DNA of 64,000 nucleotides from Cereibacter azotoformans (GTDB lineage: Bacteria > Pseudomonadota > Alphaproteobacteria > Rhodobacterales > Rhodobacteraceae), in NCBI GenBank assembly GCA_017599285.1, contig JAGFXX010000001.1, positions 1,736,001 through 1,800,000 of the forward strand, read 5' to 3'. The position numbers were made by a program, and so were the translations under genes. Under the pieces are notes generated by a model. That model saw only the letters and a program-made list of their open reading frames with translations. It was not told the DNA's origin and made no database searches. Below are positions 30,952 to 39,600 of the stretch, piece by piece (the stretch's first letter is position 1; every line of letters starts with the position of its first letter).

Positions 30952-31554
30952 ATGGCAGAGCGGATCAACCCGATGGTCAAGGCGGCGCTGGAGTGGGGGC
31001 CGATCGCGGCCTTCTTCCTCGGCTATGTGCAGCTGAAGGACGAAACCTTCGCCTTTGGCGGCACCGACTACCAGGGCTTCATCGTGGTGACGGCCGCCTT
31101 CATCCCGCTGATGGTGATCTGCACCGGCCTGCTCTGGCGGCTGACGGGCAAGCTCTCGCGGATGCAGGTGGCGACGGTCGTTCTGGTCGTGGTGTTCGGC
31201 GGCCTCTCGGTCTGGCTGAACGACGAGCGGTTCTTCAAGATGAAGCCCACCATGATCTACCTGCTGTTCGGCGCCCTTCTCGGCATCGGATTGCTGCGCG
31301 GGCAGAGCTGGCTCAAGCTGGTGCTCGAGGAGGCGGTGCCCCTGCAGCCTGAGGGCTGGATGGTGCTTACTCGGCGCGTGATGCTGTTCTTTTTCGTGCT
31401 CGCCGCCGCGAACGAGGCGGTCTGGCGGTTGATGAGCACGGACGCCTGGGTCAATTTCAAGACCTTCGGGCTGCCCCTGGCCATCTTCGCCTTCTTCATG
31501 ACGCAGGGCAGCCTCTTCAGGCGCTACGGGCTGGAGCGCGGGGACAAGGTCTGA
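30952..31554 (+). CDS. yciB: Inner-membrane septation protein YciB/IspZ family
   Basis: YciB/IspZ proteins are polytopic inner-membrane proteins linked to septation and envelope synthesis. The 200-residue protein shows the family order MAERINPMVKAALEWGPIAAFFLGY, MKPTMIYLLFGALLGIGLLRGQSWLKLVLEEAVPL and NEAVWRLMSTDAWVNFKTFGLP, with five or six spans. The ATG at 30952 has AAGGGAG immediately before it. An ATG at 30937 overlapping the previous stop is the alternative start and would add five residues. It closes the ftsY-transporter-yciB run; repeat copy D follows 50 bases later. Confidence 0.92.
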   Translation: MAERINPMVKAALEWGPIAAFFLGYVQLKDETFAFGGTDYQGFIVVTAAFIPLMVICTGLLWRLTGKLSRMQVATVVLVVVFGGLSVWLNDERFFKMKPTMIYLLFGALLGIGLLRGQSWLKLVLEEAVPLQPEGWMVLTRRVMLFFFVLAAANEAVWRLMSTDAWVNFKTFGLPLAIFAFFMTQGSLFRRYGLERGDKV

Positions 31555-31604
31555 GCCGCGGCCAGTGTCGCAGGGGGCCGGCGGCGGGGAGTGACGGGAA
31601 CAGG

Positions 31605-31651
31605 CCGGGGGCTCTGCCCCCGGACCCCCGGGATATTTGGGCCAGAATGAA
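31605..31651 (-). repeat. Interspersed gene-end repeat, copy D
   Basis: CCGGGGGCTCTGCCCCCGG hairpin, then GGATATTTGGGCCAGAATGAA in the plus direction. It lies between the converging ends of yciB and the EcsC-like gene and could terminate both. The hairpin is the tightest of the five copies, with a three-base loop. Confidence 0.8.
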
Positions 31652-31692
31652 GGGAGGCGCGCGGCGCTTGAGGGGCGTTTGCCAGGTTTCCC

Positions 31693-32457
31693 TCAGGCGC
31701 GGTATAGCGGGATCGGCCTCACCGCGGACTGGAACTCGGTGAGCACCCGCTCGGGGCCGTGGGTCTGGGCGAGACGCAGCAGGGCAAAGCGGATCTCGGC
31801 GATCTCGCGGTAGTAGTTCAGGTAGGCGGCGTTCAGCGTGGCGCCTGTCACCGCGCCGAGCACGGGCACGGCCTGGGCCATGAGTTTCTGGCCAAGCGCC
31901 GCGGCAAGTCTGGGCGCGACCGAGGCCACGACCTTGCTGACCGCGGCCCCGCTGAGCGCGATGCGGGCGCCGATGAAGCTGGTGTTCACGCCGTCGTCGC
32001 GCTTGAGGGGGCTGCCGGCGCCGAAGATGCGCAGGCACTCCACGCGGATGGCCGGATCGTCCGGGTCGAAGCCCTCGGCTTCGGCCGCGCGGCGGATGGC
32101 GTGCATGATGACGGTGATCGTCACCGGCAGTTCGGCGATCGAGGTGGCAAGCCCCCCCGCGCCACCGGCCGCGCCCGTGAGCGCCACGAGAGCGGGCGTG
32201 GCGCGCCGTCCGAGGTCGGGGGCGGCACGGCCCGCCGCCGCGATCCGGTGGCTCTGCTCGAGGGCGCGGCGCGTCACCGTCTCGATCTGGCGCTGGAGGG
32301 CGGCCGGCAGCAGCGCCATCCGCTCTTCGAGCGACCCGCCGAAGCGGTTCATCAGGGCCATCACCGGACCGTTCGCGCGGTCGAACCGCAGGGCGAGCGC
32401 CGCGATCTCGGCTTCGGGACTGGTGCGCAGGGCGGGGAGGCGGCTGTTTGCGGTCAT
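31693..32457 (-). CDS. EcsC-family protein
   Basis: This 254-residue protein (counting from MTANSRLPALRTSP) fits the EcsC family, named after a Bacillus ABC-transporter-associated protein of unclear function. Typical features are glycine- and alanine-rich amphipathic helices: ALTGAAGGAGGLATSIAELPVTITVIMHAIRRAAEAEGFDP, CLRIFGAGSP, and SVAPRLAAALGQKLMAQAVPVLGAVTGATLNAAYLNYYREIA. There is no ABC partner in the neighbourhood. The start has only a weak Shine-Dalgarno sequence. A membrane-associated role is inferred from the amphipathic segments. Confidence 0.8.
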   Translation of the reverse strand: MTANSRLPALRTSPEAEIAALALRFDRANGPVMALMNRFGGSLEERMALLPAALQRQIETVTRRALEQSHRIAAAGRAAPDLGRRATPALVALTGAAGGAGGLATSIAELPVTITVIMHAIRRAAEAEGFDPDDPAIRVECLRIFGAGSPLKRDDGVNTSFIGARIALSGAAVSKVVASVAPRLAAALGQKLMAQAVPVLGAVTGATLNAAYLNYYREIAEIRFALLRLAQTHGPERVLTEFQSAVRPIPLYRA

Positions 32458-32509
32458 GCGACAAGAGGTAGGATCGGCCCGGGCGTTCGGCAATGGCCGC
32501 GCAGGCGCG

Positions 32510-32995
32510 TCAGCCGGCCTTCGTCACCGACCCCTCGACGCCCTCCCAAGCGCCCGTCACCAGCGGCATTCCCAGCACGCGCTCGGGGTTCGTGGGCGGC
32601 GGCATCTCCACCCGCTCGAGCTTGCGGAAGCCGAAGCGCCGGTAGTAGGGCGCGTCCCCGACCAGCATCACCCGCTCCCACCCGAGCTTCCTCGCCTCGG
32701 CCAGGGTTTCGGTGATCAGGAGCGCCCCCAGCCCCTCGCCCTGGCGCGTCGGATGGACCGCCACCGGCCCGAGAAGCAGCACCGGCTTGTCTGCGACCTT
32801 CACGGGCCAGTAGCGGATGGCCGCGGCGAGCGTGCCATCCGCGTCCCGCAAGAGCGCGCAGAGATCCGCCACCGTCGGCACCCCGTCGCGCAGCCGGTAG
32901 GAGGAGAGCGCCGTGCGGCCCGGCGCGAAGCAGAGGTCGTAGAGGGCCTCGACTTCCCACCAGTCGGCATCACGTTCCTGTTCAAGGCGATACAA
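32510..32995 (-). CDS. GNAT-family N-acetyltransferase
   Basis: A 161-residue acetyl-CoA-dependent acyltransferase. The acetyl-CoA loop is in LGPVAVHPTRQGEGLGALLITETLAEARKLG (motif A, with the QGEGLG loop), followed by VMLVGDAPYYRRFGFRK (motif B). Substrates of such proteins range from small amines to proteins. I chose a TTG start at 32995 because GGGGAG lies five bases before it; the ORF otherwise has no in-frame ATG until deep in the flavin-reductase gene, which runs the other way. It diverges from that gene with 81 bases between. Confidence 0.82.
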   Translation of the reverse strand: MYRLEQERDADWWEVEALYDLCFAPGRTALSSYRLRDGVPTVADLCALLRDADGTLAAAIRYWPVKVADKPVLLLGPVAVHPTRQGEGLGALLITETLAEARKLGWERVMLVGDAPYYRRFGFRKLERVEMPPPTNPERVLGMPLVTGAWEGVEGSVTKAG

Positions 32996-33076
32996 GCCCG
33001 CTCCCCCTGCCTCCGGTTTCGGCTGGAACGGCGCGTAACACGCAGGCAGAACGGGATCAAACCGGAAAGGAGACCC

Positions 33077-33661
33077 ATGTTCTACCGCCCCGAGGATGGC
33101 CACGGCCTGCCCCACAATCCCTTCAACGCCATCGTCGCCCCGCGGCCGATCGGCTGGATCTCGACCCGCGGGCCGACAGGGGACAATCTTGCGCCCTATT
33201 CCTTCTTCAACGCCGTGGCCTATGTGCCGCCGCAGGTCATGTTCGCCTCGACCAGCACGAAGGACAGCCTTGCCGCCCTCCGCGAGAGCGGGGTCTTCTG
33301 CGTGAACATCGTCGAGGAGGCGGCCCTTGCCCGGATGAACGCCACCTCGGCGGCCTTCCCGAGGGGCACCGACGAGTTTCGCGAAGCGGGCGTGGACAAG
33401 GCCGAATGCCGGACCATCGACTGCCCGCGGGTGGGAGACGCGCCGGCATCGCTCGAATGTCGCGTGACGCAGGTGGTCGACCTGCTGGGGCAGGACAATC
33501 ATCTGGTGCTGGGCGAGGTCACGGGCGTGCATCTGCGCGACGACTGCCTGCGCGACGGGCGGTTCGACGTGACGGCCTTCCGGCCGATGGCGCGGCTCGG
33601 CTACCGCGACTATGCGGTGATCCGCGAGGTGATCGAACTGTCGCGCCCGCCGGCCGGCTGA
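33077..33661 (+). CDS. Flavin reductase-like (FMN-binding) protein
   Basis: The 194-residue protein belongs to the flavin reductase-like domain family (DIM6/NTAB group), split-barrel proteins that bind FMN and often supply reduced flavin to monooxygenases. Motifs include HNPFNAIVAPRPIGWISTRG, DNLAPYSFFNAVAYVPPQVMFASTS, and GVFCVNIVEEA with the LVLGEVTGVHL strand. The ATG follows AAAGGAGACC. No monooxygenase partner is adjacent. It is divergent from the GNAT gene and precedes mtnP with a 126-base gap, so a separate promoter for mtnP is likely. Confidence 0.88.
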   Translation: MFYRPEDGHGLPHNPFNAIVAPRPIGWISTRGPTGDNLAPYSFFNAVAYVPPQVMFASTSTKDSLAALRESGVFCVNIVEEAALARMNATSAAFPRGTDEFREAGVDKAECRTIDCPRVGDAPASLECRVTQVVDLLGQDNHLVLGEVTGVHLRDDCLRDGRFDVTAFRPMARLGYRDYAVIREVIELSRPPAG

Positions 33662-33787
33662 GACGCCTGTATTTCGCGCTTCGTGAGTGGCAATGGCGAT
33701 TTATCGCACCCGGAAACGGCCCGTTGACGCTTTCAACCGGGCGGCGGCGGGCCTAGTGTCCTGCCGGTCAATCAACCGGGGACAGCA

Positions 33788-34660
<873 letters not shown>

Positions 34661-34664
34661 GGCG

Positions 34665-35201
34665 ATGACGAACAAGTCGGTCCGGGACTATATCCGCACG
34701 ATCGTGGATTTCCCGCACGAGGGGATCCTCTTCCGCGACGTGACCACCCTGTTTGCGGACCCGCGCGGCTTCCGCATCGCCATCGACCAGCTTCTCGCGC
34801 CCTATGCCGGGATGCGGTTCGACAAGGTGGCGGGCCTCGAGGCGCGCGGCTTCATCCTCGGCGGCGCCGTGGCGCACCAGCTCTCGACGGGCTTCGTGCC
34901 GATCCGCAAGAAGGGCAAGCTGCCGGGCCGCACGGTCTCGGTGAGCTACCAGCTGGAATATGGCGAGGCGGTGGTCGAGGTGCATGACGACGCGATCCAG
35001 GCCGGCGAGCGGATCCTGCTGGTGGACGATCTCCTCGCCACCGGAGGCACGGCCGAGGCCGGCATCCGGTTGATCGAGCAGCTCGGCGGCGAAGTGGTGG
35101 GCTGCGCCTTCGTGGTGGACCTGCCGGACCTCGGCGGCCGCAAGAAGCTTGAGGCCATGGGCATGGAGGTCCATGCGCTCTGCGCCTTCGAGGGACTCTG
35201 A
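34665..35201 (+). CDS. apt: Adenine phosphoribosyltransferase
   Basis: Apt converts adenine and PRPP to AMP. The 178-residue protein carries [23 protein letters not shown], the [17 protein letters not shown] block, and the PRPP loop [21 protein letters not shown]. Family-typical length and start ([10 protein letters not shown]). It lies four bases after mtnP and is translated with it, which explains its job: recycling adenine released from methylthioadenosine. A hairpin terminator follows after about 97 bases. Confidence 0.97.
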   Translation: MTNKSVRDYIRTIVDFPHEGILFRDVTTLFADPRGFRIAIDQLLAPYAGMRFDKVAGLEARGFILGGAVAHQLSTGFVPIRKKGKLPGRTVSVSYQLEYGEAVVEVHDDAIQAGERILLVDDLLATGGTAEAGIRLIEQLGGEVVGCAFVVDLPDLGGRKKLEAMGMEVHALCAFEGL

Positions 35202-35297
35202 GGATCCTTCTTAACCCGACGTTAGGGATTCGGTCCTAGAAGCGGAAGAGCCGGGCGACCGGTCGCTGCTTGCAGGACGTGACCTCAACCCCAGCCT

Positions 35298-35324
35298 TGC
35301 CCCGCCGGTCGCTCCGGCGGGGCA
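35298..35324 (+). terminator. Intrinsic terminator downstream of apt
   Basis: TGCCCCGCCGG/CCGGCGGGGCA, an eleven-base-pair stem with a five-base loop, is followed by TTTCGCTG. It lies 97 bases after the apt stop, so a leader or small RNA between the two is possible. Confidence 0.75.
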
Positions 35325-35344
35325 TTTCGCTGACGCCCCGCGCC

Positions 35345-36760
35345 TCAGGCTGCGCGCAGGACAGCGCCCGGGTTCATGATCCCGTGCGGATCCAGCGCCG
35401 CCTTGATGGCCCGCATCGCCGCCAGCCGGGCCGGATCCCCGTAGCGTTCGAGCTCGGCCACCTTCAGCCGTCCGATCCCGTGCTCGGCGCTGATCGAGCC
35501 GCCCGCCGCATGGACAAGGTCATGCACGCAGCGGGTGATCTCGGCCCGCAGCGGCTCGTAGTCCTCGCGCCGCCGGCCGGGGGCCGGGAAGACGTTGTAA
35601 TGCAGATTGCCATCGCCCAGATGTCCGAAGCAGTTCACCCGCAGCGACCCGATCCGGGCAAGCGCCGCGCCCGCCTCCTCGACAAAGCGCGCAATCTCGC
35701 CCAGCGGCAGCGAGATGTCGTGGCTCGCGATCGAGCCGATGCGGCGGTTGCCCTCGGGTATGGTCTCGCGGATCGCCCAGAAATCCGCGCGCTGTGCGAG
35801 GGACTGGGCCACGATCCCGTCCGAGACCAGCCCCGCCTCCAGCCCTTCGGCAAAGAGCGCCTCGAGTTCGGCCGCCGGGTCCATCCCCTCGGCAAGCCCC
35901 AGATCCACCAGAACGGTCCAGACCGGAGGCTCGGCAAAGGGCTGGCGCAGCCCCGGCATGGTCTCGGCCAGAAAGTCCAGCCCCTGCCGGTGCATGAGTT
36001 CGAAGCCCGTCACCAGCGGGCCAAGCCTCCGTTGCGCCCGCCCCAGCAGATCGAGCGCGGCGGCCGGATCGCGCACCGCCAGAAGCGCCGCCCCCTCCGC
36101 CGCGGGCGGCCGGACAAGCTTGAGGCTCGCCGCCGTGATGATCCCGAGCGTGCCTTCCGCCCCGATCAGCAGGTTCCTCAGATCATAGCCCGTATTGTCC
36201 TTCCGAAGCCGCTTCAGCCCGTGCAGGATCGAGCCGTCGGGCAGCACCGCCTCAAGCCCGAGGCAGAGATCGCGGGCGTTGCCGTAGCGCAGCACCGCCG
36301 TTCCTCCCGCGTTGCAGGCCAGGTTGCCGCCGATCCGGCAGGAGCCCTCCGAGGCGAGCCACAGCGGGAACATCCGCCCCGCCGCCTCGGCCGCCGCCTG
36401 CACGTCGGCGAGGATCGCGCCCGCCTCGACAAGGATCACGTTTTCCGAAGGGAAGAGGCCGCGCACGCGGCTCATCCGCTCGAGCGAGACGAGGAGCGGC
36501 AACGGCCCCTCGCCCATCACCTGCCCTCCCACAAGACCCGTTCCGCCTCCGATCGGCACGATGCCCACGCGCGCCTCGGCGCAAGCCGAGACGAGGCGCG
36601 CCACCTCCTCGGTGGTGCGCGGCAGGGCCACCGCTCCGGCCCGGCCCAGGTGGCGGCCGCGCGGCTCGGTCAGGTGATGGGGCTGGGGCTGCGCCAGCGT
36701 CCCGGGCGGAAATCGCCGGGCCAGGCCGGCCAGAAAGGCATCATCGGCGGGGTTCAGCAT
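35345..36760 (-). CDS. FAD-linked oxidase (GlcD / D-2-hydroxyglutarate dehydrogenase type)
   Basis: A 471-residue flavoprotein of the vanillyl-alcohol-oxidase type, similar to glycolate oxidase GlcD, D-lactate and D-2-hydroxyglutarate dehydrogenases. The FAD domain shows VGIVPIGGGTGLVGGQV, the LWLASEGSCRIGGNLACNAGGTAVLRYGNARDL loop, and DNTGYDLRNLLIGAEGTLGIIT. The C-terminal cap ends with NCFGHLGDGNLHYNVF and ISAEHGIGRLKVAELERY, typical of FAD-linked oxidase C domains. The ATG follows GGAGGTGCCC. GlcE and GlcF are absent, so it is likely a single-subunit enzyme; the substrate is uncertain. Confidence 0.88.
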   Translation of the reverse strand: MLNPADDAFLAGLARRFPPGTLAQPQPHHLTEPRGRHLGRAGAVALPRTTEEVARLVSACAEARVGIVPIGGGTGLVGGQVMGEGPLPLLVSLERMSRVRGLFPSENVILVEAGAILADVQAAAEAAGRMFPLWLASEGSCRIGGNLACNAGGTAVLRYGNARDLCLGLEAVLPDGSILHGLKRLRKDNTGYDLRNLLIGAEGTLGIITAASLKLVRPPAAEGAALLAVRDPAAALDLLGRAQRRLGPLVTGFELMHRQGLDFLAETMPGLRQPFAEPPVWTVLVDLGLAEGMDPAAELEALFAEGLEAGLVSDGIVAQSLAQRADFWAIRETIPEGNRRIGSIASHDISLPLGEIARFVEEAGAALARIGSLRVNCFGHLGDGNLHYNVFPAPGRRREDYEPLRAEITRCVHDLVHAAGGSISAEHGIGRLKVAELERYGDPARLAAMRAIKAALDPHGIMNPGAVLRAA

Positions 36761-36797
36761 GGGCACCTCCGGCGCCTCTCTATCCCCCCCCCGCCCC

Positions 36798-37604
36798 TCA
36801 GTCCACCCAGGCGGGATCGAGCACCATGATCGTCGGCCGCCGCGGCAGGGAGGCCAGCGACAGCTCCAGCTCGGCCCCCTCGAGGCGCACCACCTCGAAC
36901 TCCGCCTGCATGTTCGACAGGAACATCTCGAGCGAGCGCCCCGAGAACCAGTGCATCGGCAACACCACCGAGGACCGCAGGCGGCGCACGACCGCCTGCA
37001 TCGTCTCGAGATTGACCGTATAGCCGCCATCCACCGGCACCATCAGCACATCGAGCCGGCCGAGCGCCGCATATTGCCCCGCGTCCGGCTCGTGGTGCAG
37101 GTGCCCCAGATGGCCGATGCAGAGACCCGCCACCTCGAAGACGAAGATCGAGTTGCCGTCCTTGCGCACCCCCTCGCCCCAGCGCGAGCGCACGTCGGTG
37201 GGCACGTTGCGCACCAGCATCTCGCCCAGGTCGAGGTGATGCTCGGCCCGCCCCCCCTCCTGCCACCCCGGCAGGACATGCGCGATGCGCGGATCGGGGA
37301 AATCGGTCCAGTGGGTCGAATGGGCGTTGTTCATGGTGGCCACGACCGGCACCACGTCGCGCTGCCCCAGCATCCCCGTGTAATCGGTGGCCGCTACCAG
37401 CCCGCCCGCTGTCTCGATCAGGAAGGTCGCATGATGGACATAGCGGATGCGCACCCGGTCCTCGGCCAGCGGATCCCCGAAGGCCGCGCTCATCACCCGT
37501 TCGGGCCCTTCGGCCAGGGCGATGCAGTGGCTCGGCGTGCGCTCCTGCGCCTCGGCGGCAAGGGGAAAGGCGAGGGCAAGGCTCGCGAGGGCTGGTCGGA
37601 TCAT
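36798..37604 (-). CDS. Exported MBL-fold metallo-hydrolase-like protein
   Basis: The 268-residue protein starts with a signal peptide (MIRPALASLALAFPLAAEAQE) and folds like UlaG-type metallo-beta-lactamase proteins (RYVHHATFLIETAGGLVAATDYTG; LDVLMVPVDGGYTVNLETMQAVVRRL; VVLPMHWFSG). The metal motif that is normally THxHxDH reads NAHSTHWTD, with two ligand positions changed, and the GDTG-like position reads GHLGHLHH. So the metal site is unusual, and the activity is unknown. The ATG has GGAGG at good spacing; a GTG nine bases earlier overlaps that site. It precedes the FAD-linked oxidase on the same strand. Confidence 0.8.
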   Translation of the reverse strand: MIRPALASLALAFPLAAEAQERTPSHCIALAEGPERVMSAAFGDPLAEDRVRIRYVHHATFLIETAGGLVAATDYTGMLGQRDVVPVVATMNNAHSTHWTDFPDPRIAHVLPGWQEGGRAEHHLDLGEMLVRNVPTDVRSRWGEGVRKDGNSIFVFEVAGLCIGHLGHLHHEPDAGQYAALGRLDVLMVPVDGGYTVNLETMQAVVRRLRSSVVLPMHWFSGRSLEMFLSNMQAEFEVVRLEGAELELSLASLPRRPTIMVLDPAWVD

Positions 37605-37686
37605 CGGCGGCACCTCCAGCGCCGAAGCCTAGCAGCGGTCGCCCGCGCCGCCAGTCACAGCTGCGTCAGACCGCGCCCGTCCACCT

Positions 37687-37739
37687 TTCATTCTGGCACA
37701 AATATCCTGCGGGGGGTCCGGGGGGCGCAAAGCCCCCCG
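37687..37739 (+). repeat. Interspersed gene-end repeat, copy E
   Basis: TTCATTCTGG, AAATATCC core, then a hairpin CCGGGGGGC/GCCCCCCG. It lies 18 bases past the stop of the minus-strand acetyltransferase gene, hairpin nearest to that gene, as in copy A. Confidence 0.8.
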
Positions 37740-37756
37740 TGCGACGGTCGCCGCCC

Positions 37757-38341
37757 TCAGCCCGCGTCCGTCCGGCCTCGCCGGTCGCCGCGCAGGTTGG
37801 CGTAAAGCACATGGTTCCGCCAGCGGCCGGCAATCTGCAGGTAGCTCTGCGCCACGCCTTCATACTTGAAACCGCACTTCTCCAGCACGCCGCGTGAGGC
37901 CGCGTTCTCGGGCAGGCAGGCCGCCTCGATCCGGCTGACATCCAGCGTGTTGAAGGCGTGGTGGACGATCCCGAGGATCGCCTCGCGCATGTAGCCCTGC
38001 CGCGCGTGGGGGCGGCCGACCCAGTAGCCGAGCGTTCCTGCCTGCGCGGGCCCCCGGCGGATGTTGTCGAGCGTGATCGCGCCCAGAAGCGCCTGATCCT
38101 CGCGGCGGATCAGCACGAGCGGCAGGGCCGTGCCCTGGCTCTCGGCGCGGGCGGCCCAATAGACGCGGTTGGTGAAGGCCTTGCGCGTCAGATGGTCCGA
38201 CGACCAGACCGGCTCCCAGGGCGTGAGGAAGGCCGCGCTCTCGGCGCGCAGCGCCGACCAGTCGCGCCAGTCGGAATGCTGCGGCAGCCGCAGCGTCATC
38301 CGCTCGGTCTCGATGCGGACCTTCCGACGCAGTCCGAGCAT
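37757..38341 (-). CDS. GNAT-family N-acetyltransferase (RimJ/RimL type)
   Basis: The 194-residue protein is a RimJ/RimL-like acetyltransferase (RIETERMTLRLPQHSDWRDWSALRAESAAFL opening, YWVGRPHARQGYMREAILGIVHHAFNTLDVSRIEAACLPENAASRGVLEKCGFKYEGVAQSYL with the acetyl-CoA and C-terminal motifs). Members acetylate ribosomal protein N-termini or amino sugars. Its ATG overlaps the M16 peptidase stop by one base (TGATG), so it is the last gene of the long cox/thrC run. It is terminated, probably, by repeat copy E. Confidence 0.88.
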   Translation of the reverse strand: MLGLRRKVRIETERMTLRLPQHSDWRDWSALRAESAAFLTPWEPVWSSDHLTRKAFTNRVYWAARAESQGTALPLVLIRREDQALLGAITLDNIRRGPAQAGTLGYWVGRPHARQGYMREAILGIVHHAFNTLDVSRIEAACLPENAASRGVLEKCGFKYEGVAQSYLQIAGRWRNHVLYANLRGDRRGRTDAG

Positions 38342-39600
38342 CAGGCCGCCAGCCGCTCTCGGATCTGCTGGAGCGCGGGCGCCTGCTCGGCCGGCCCATA
38401 GAGCGCGAGCGCCGACCGCGCCTGGGCCATCCGCTCGGCATAGTCCCGCACGGCCGCCACGGTCACGGAGTCGATCTTCTCAACCGCCTCGTCCACGCCC
38501 GGCACACGGCCCCAGATCGCCAGCAGACGCGCCAGACGCTCGGCGCGGCTCGAGGGGCTCTCGAGGCCCATCAGCAGGCCGGCCTTCAGCTGCGCGCGCG
38601 CGCGGGCGACTTCGGCTTCCGACATGTCGTCGGTCGCGCGGCGCAGTTCGTCGATGGTGAGGCCCGCCAGATCGGCCACCTCCTCGCCCGAGGTGCCGGC
38701 GTAGATCGTGATCTGCCCGGTATCCTCGTAGGCGCCCGACTGCGCGAAGATCGAGTAGCAGAGGCCGCGTTCCTCGCGCACCTTCTGGAACAGGCGCGAG
38801 GACATGCCGCCCCCCAGCGCCATCGCATAGACCTGTGCCGCATAGACATCGGGGGCGCGATAGCTCGGCGCCTCGAAGGCCATCGCGAAATGGACCTGCT
38901 CGAGCGATTTCAGCTCGCGCCGTTCGCCGCCGAGGAAGTCCGCCCGTTGCATCGGCCGCCGTCCGACGGGCTTCAGATGCCCGAACAGCGCCTGCGCCTG
39001 CGCCAGGATCTTCTGGTGATCGACGCCCCCCGCCGCGGCGAGGATCATGTGGTCGGGCCCGTATTGCTCGCCCACGAAACGGGTCAGATCGTCCCGCGTG
39101 AAGGACGACACGCGCTCTTCGGGCCCGAGGATCGTGCGGCCGAAGGACTGCTCCGGATAGGAGGCCTCCTGCAGCCAGTCGAAGATGATGTCGTCGGGCG
39201 TGTCGAGCGCCTGCCCGATCTCCTGCAGGATGACGTGCCGCTCGATCTCGATCTCCTTGGGGTCGAAGACCGGGTTCAGCACGATGTCGGCGATCACGTC
39301 CAGCGCCAGCGCCGTGTCCGCCTCGAGCACGCGGGCGTAGAAGGCCGTCATCTCGCGCGAGGTGTAGGCGTTGATGTAGCCGCCGACATCCTCGATCTCT
39401 TCCGCGATCTGCAGCGCCGTGCGGGTCTTCGTGCCCTTGAAGGCCATATGTTCGAGGAAATGGGCGATCCCGTTCTGTTCGGGCCGCTCGTGCCGGCCGC
39501 CCGCGGTGATCCAGATCCCGATCGAGGCCGAATGCAGCCCCGGCATGTGCTCGGTAACGATGCGGAAGCCGTTGGGAAGGGTGTCGAGGAGGACGGTCAA
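38341..39600 (-). CDS. M16-family zinc peptidase
   Basis: The 419-residue protein is a pitrilysin-clan (M16) metallopeptidase like the mitochondrial processing peptidase beta subunit. The inverted zinc motif HFLEH is in NGIAHFLEHMAFKGTKTRTA, and the distal glutamate ligand is in IEDVGGYINAYTSREMTAF. The C-terminal half is the inactive-type second domain (QVHFAMAFEAPSYRAPDVYAAQVYAMALGGGMSSRLFQKVREERGL). The start overlaps thrC by four bases (ATGA), and the stop overlaps the GNAT gene. No signal peptide is seen, so a cytoplasmic enzyme is likely. Position after thrC is conserved in the order, as I recall, of related genomes. Confidence 0.94.
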   Translation of the reverse strand: MTVLLDTLPNGFRIVTEHMPGLHSASIGIWITAGGRHERPEQNGIAHFLEHMAFKGTKTRTALQIAEEIEDVGGYINAYTSREMTAFYARVLEADTALALDVIADIVLNPVFDPKEIEIERHVILQEIGQALDTPDDIIFDWLQEASYPEQSFGRTILGPEERVSSFTRDDLTRFVGEQYGPDHMILAAAGGVDHQKILAQAQALFGHLKPVGRRPMQRADFLGGERRELKSLEQVHFAMAFEAPSYRAPDVYAAQVYAMALGGGMSSRLFQKVREERGLCYSIFAQSGAYEDTGQITIYAGTSGEEVADLAGLTIDELRRATDDMSEAEVARARAQLKAGLLMGLESPSSRAERLARLLAIWGRVPGVDEAVEKIDSVTVAAVRDYAERMAQARSALALYGPAEQAPALQQIRERLAA

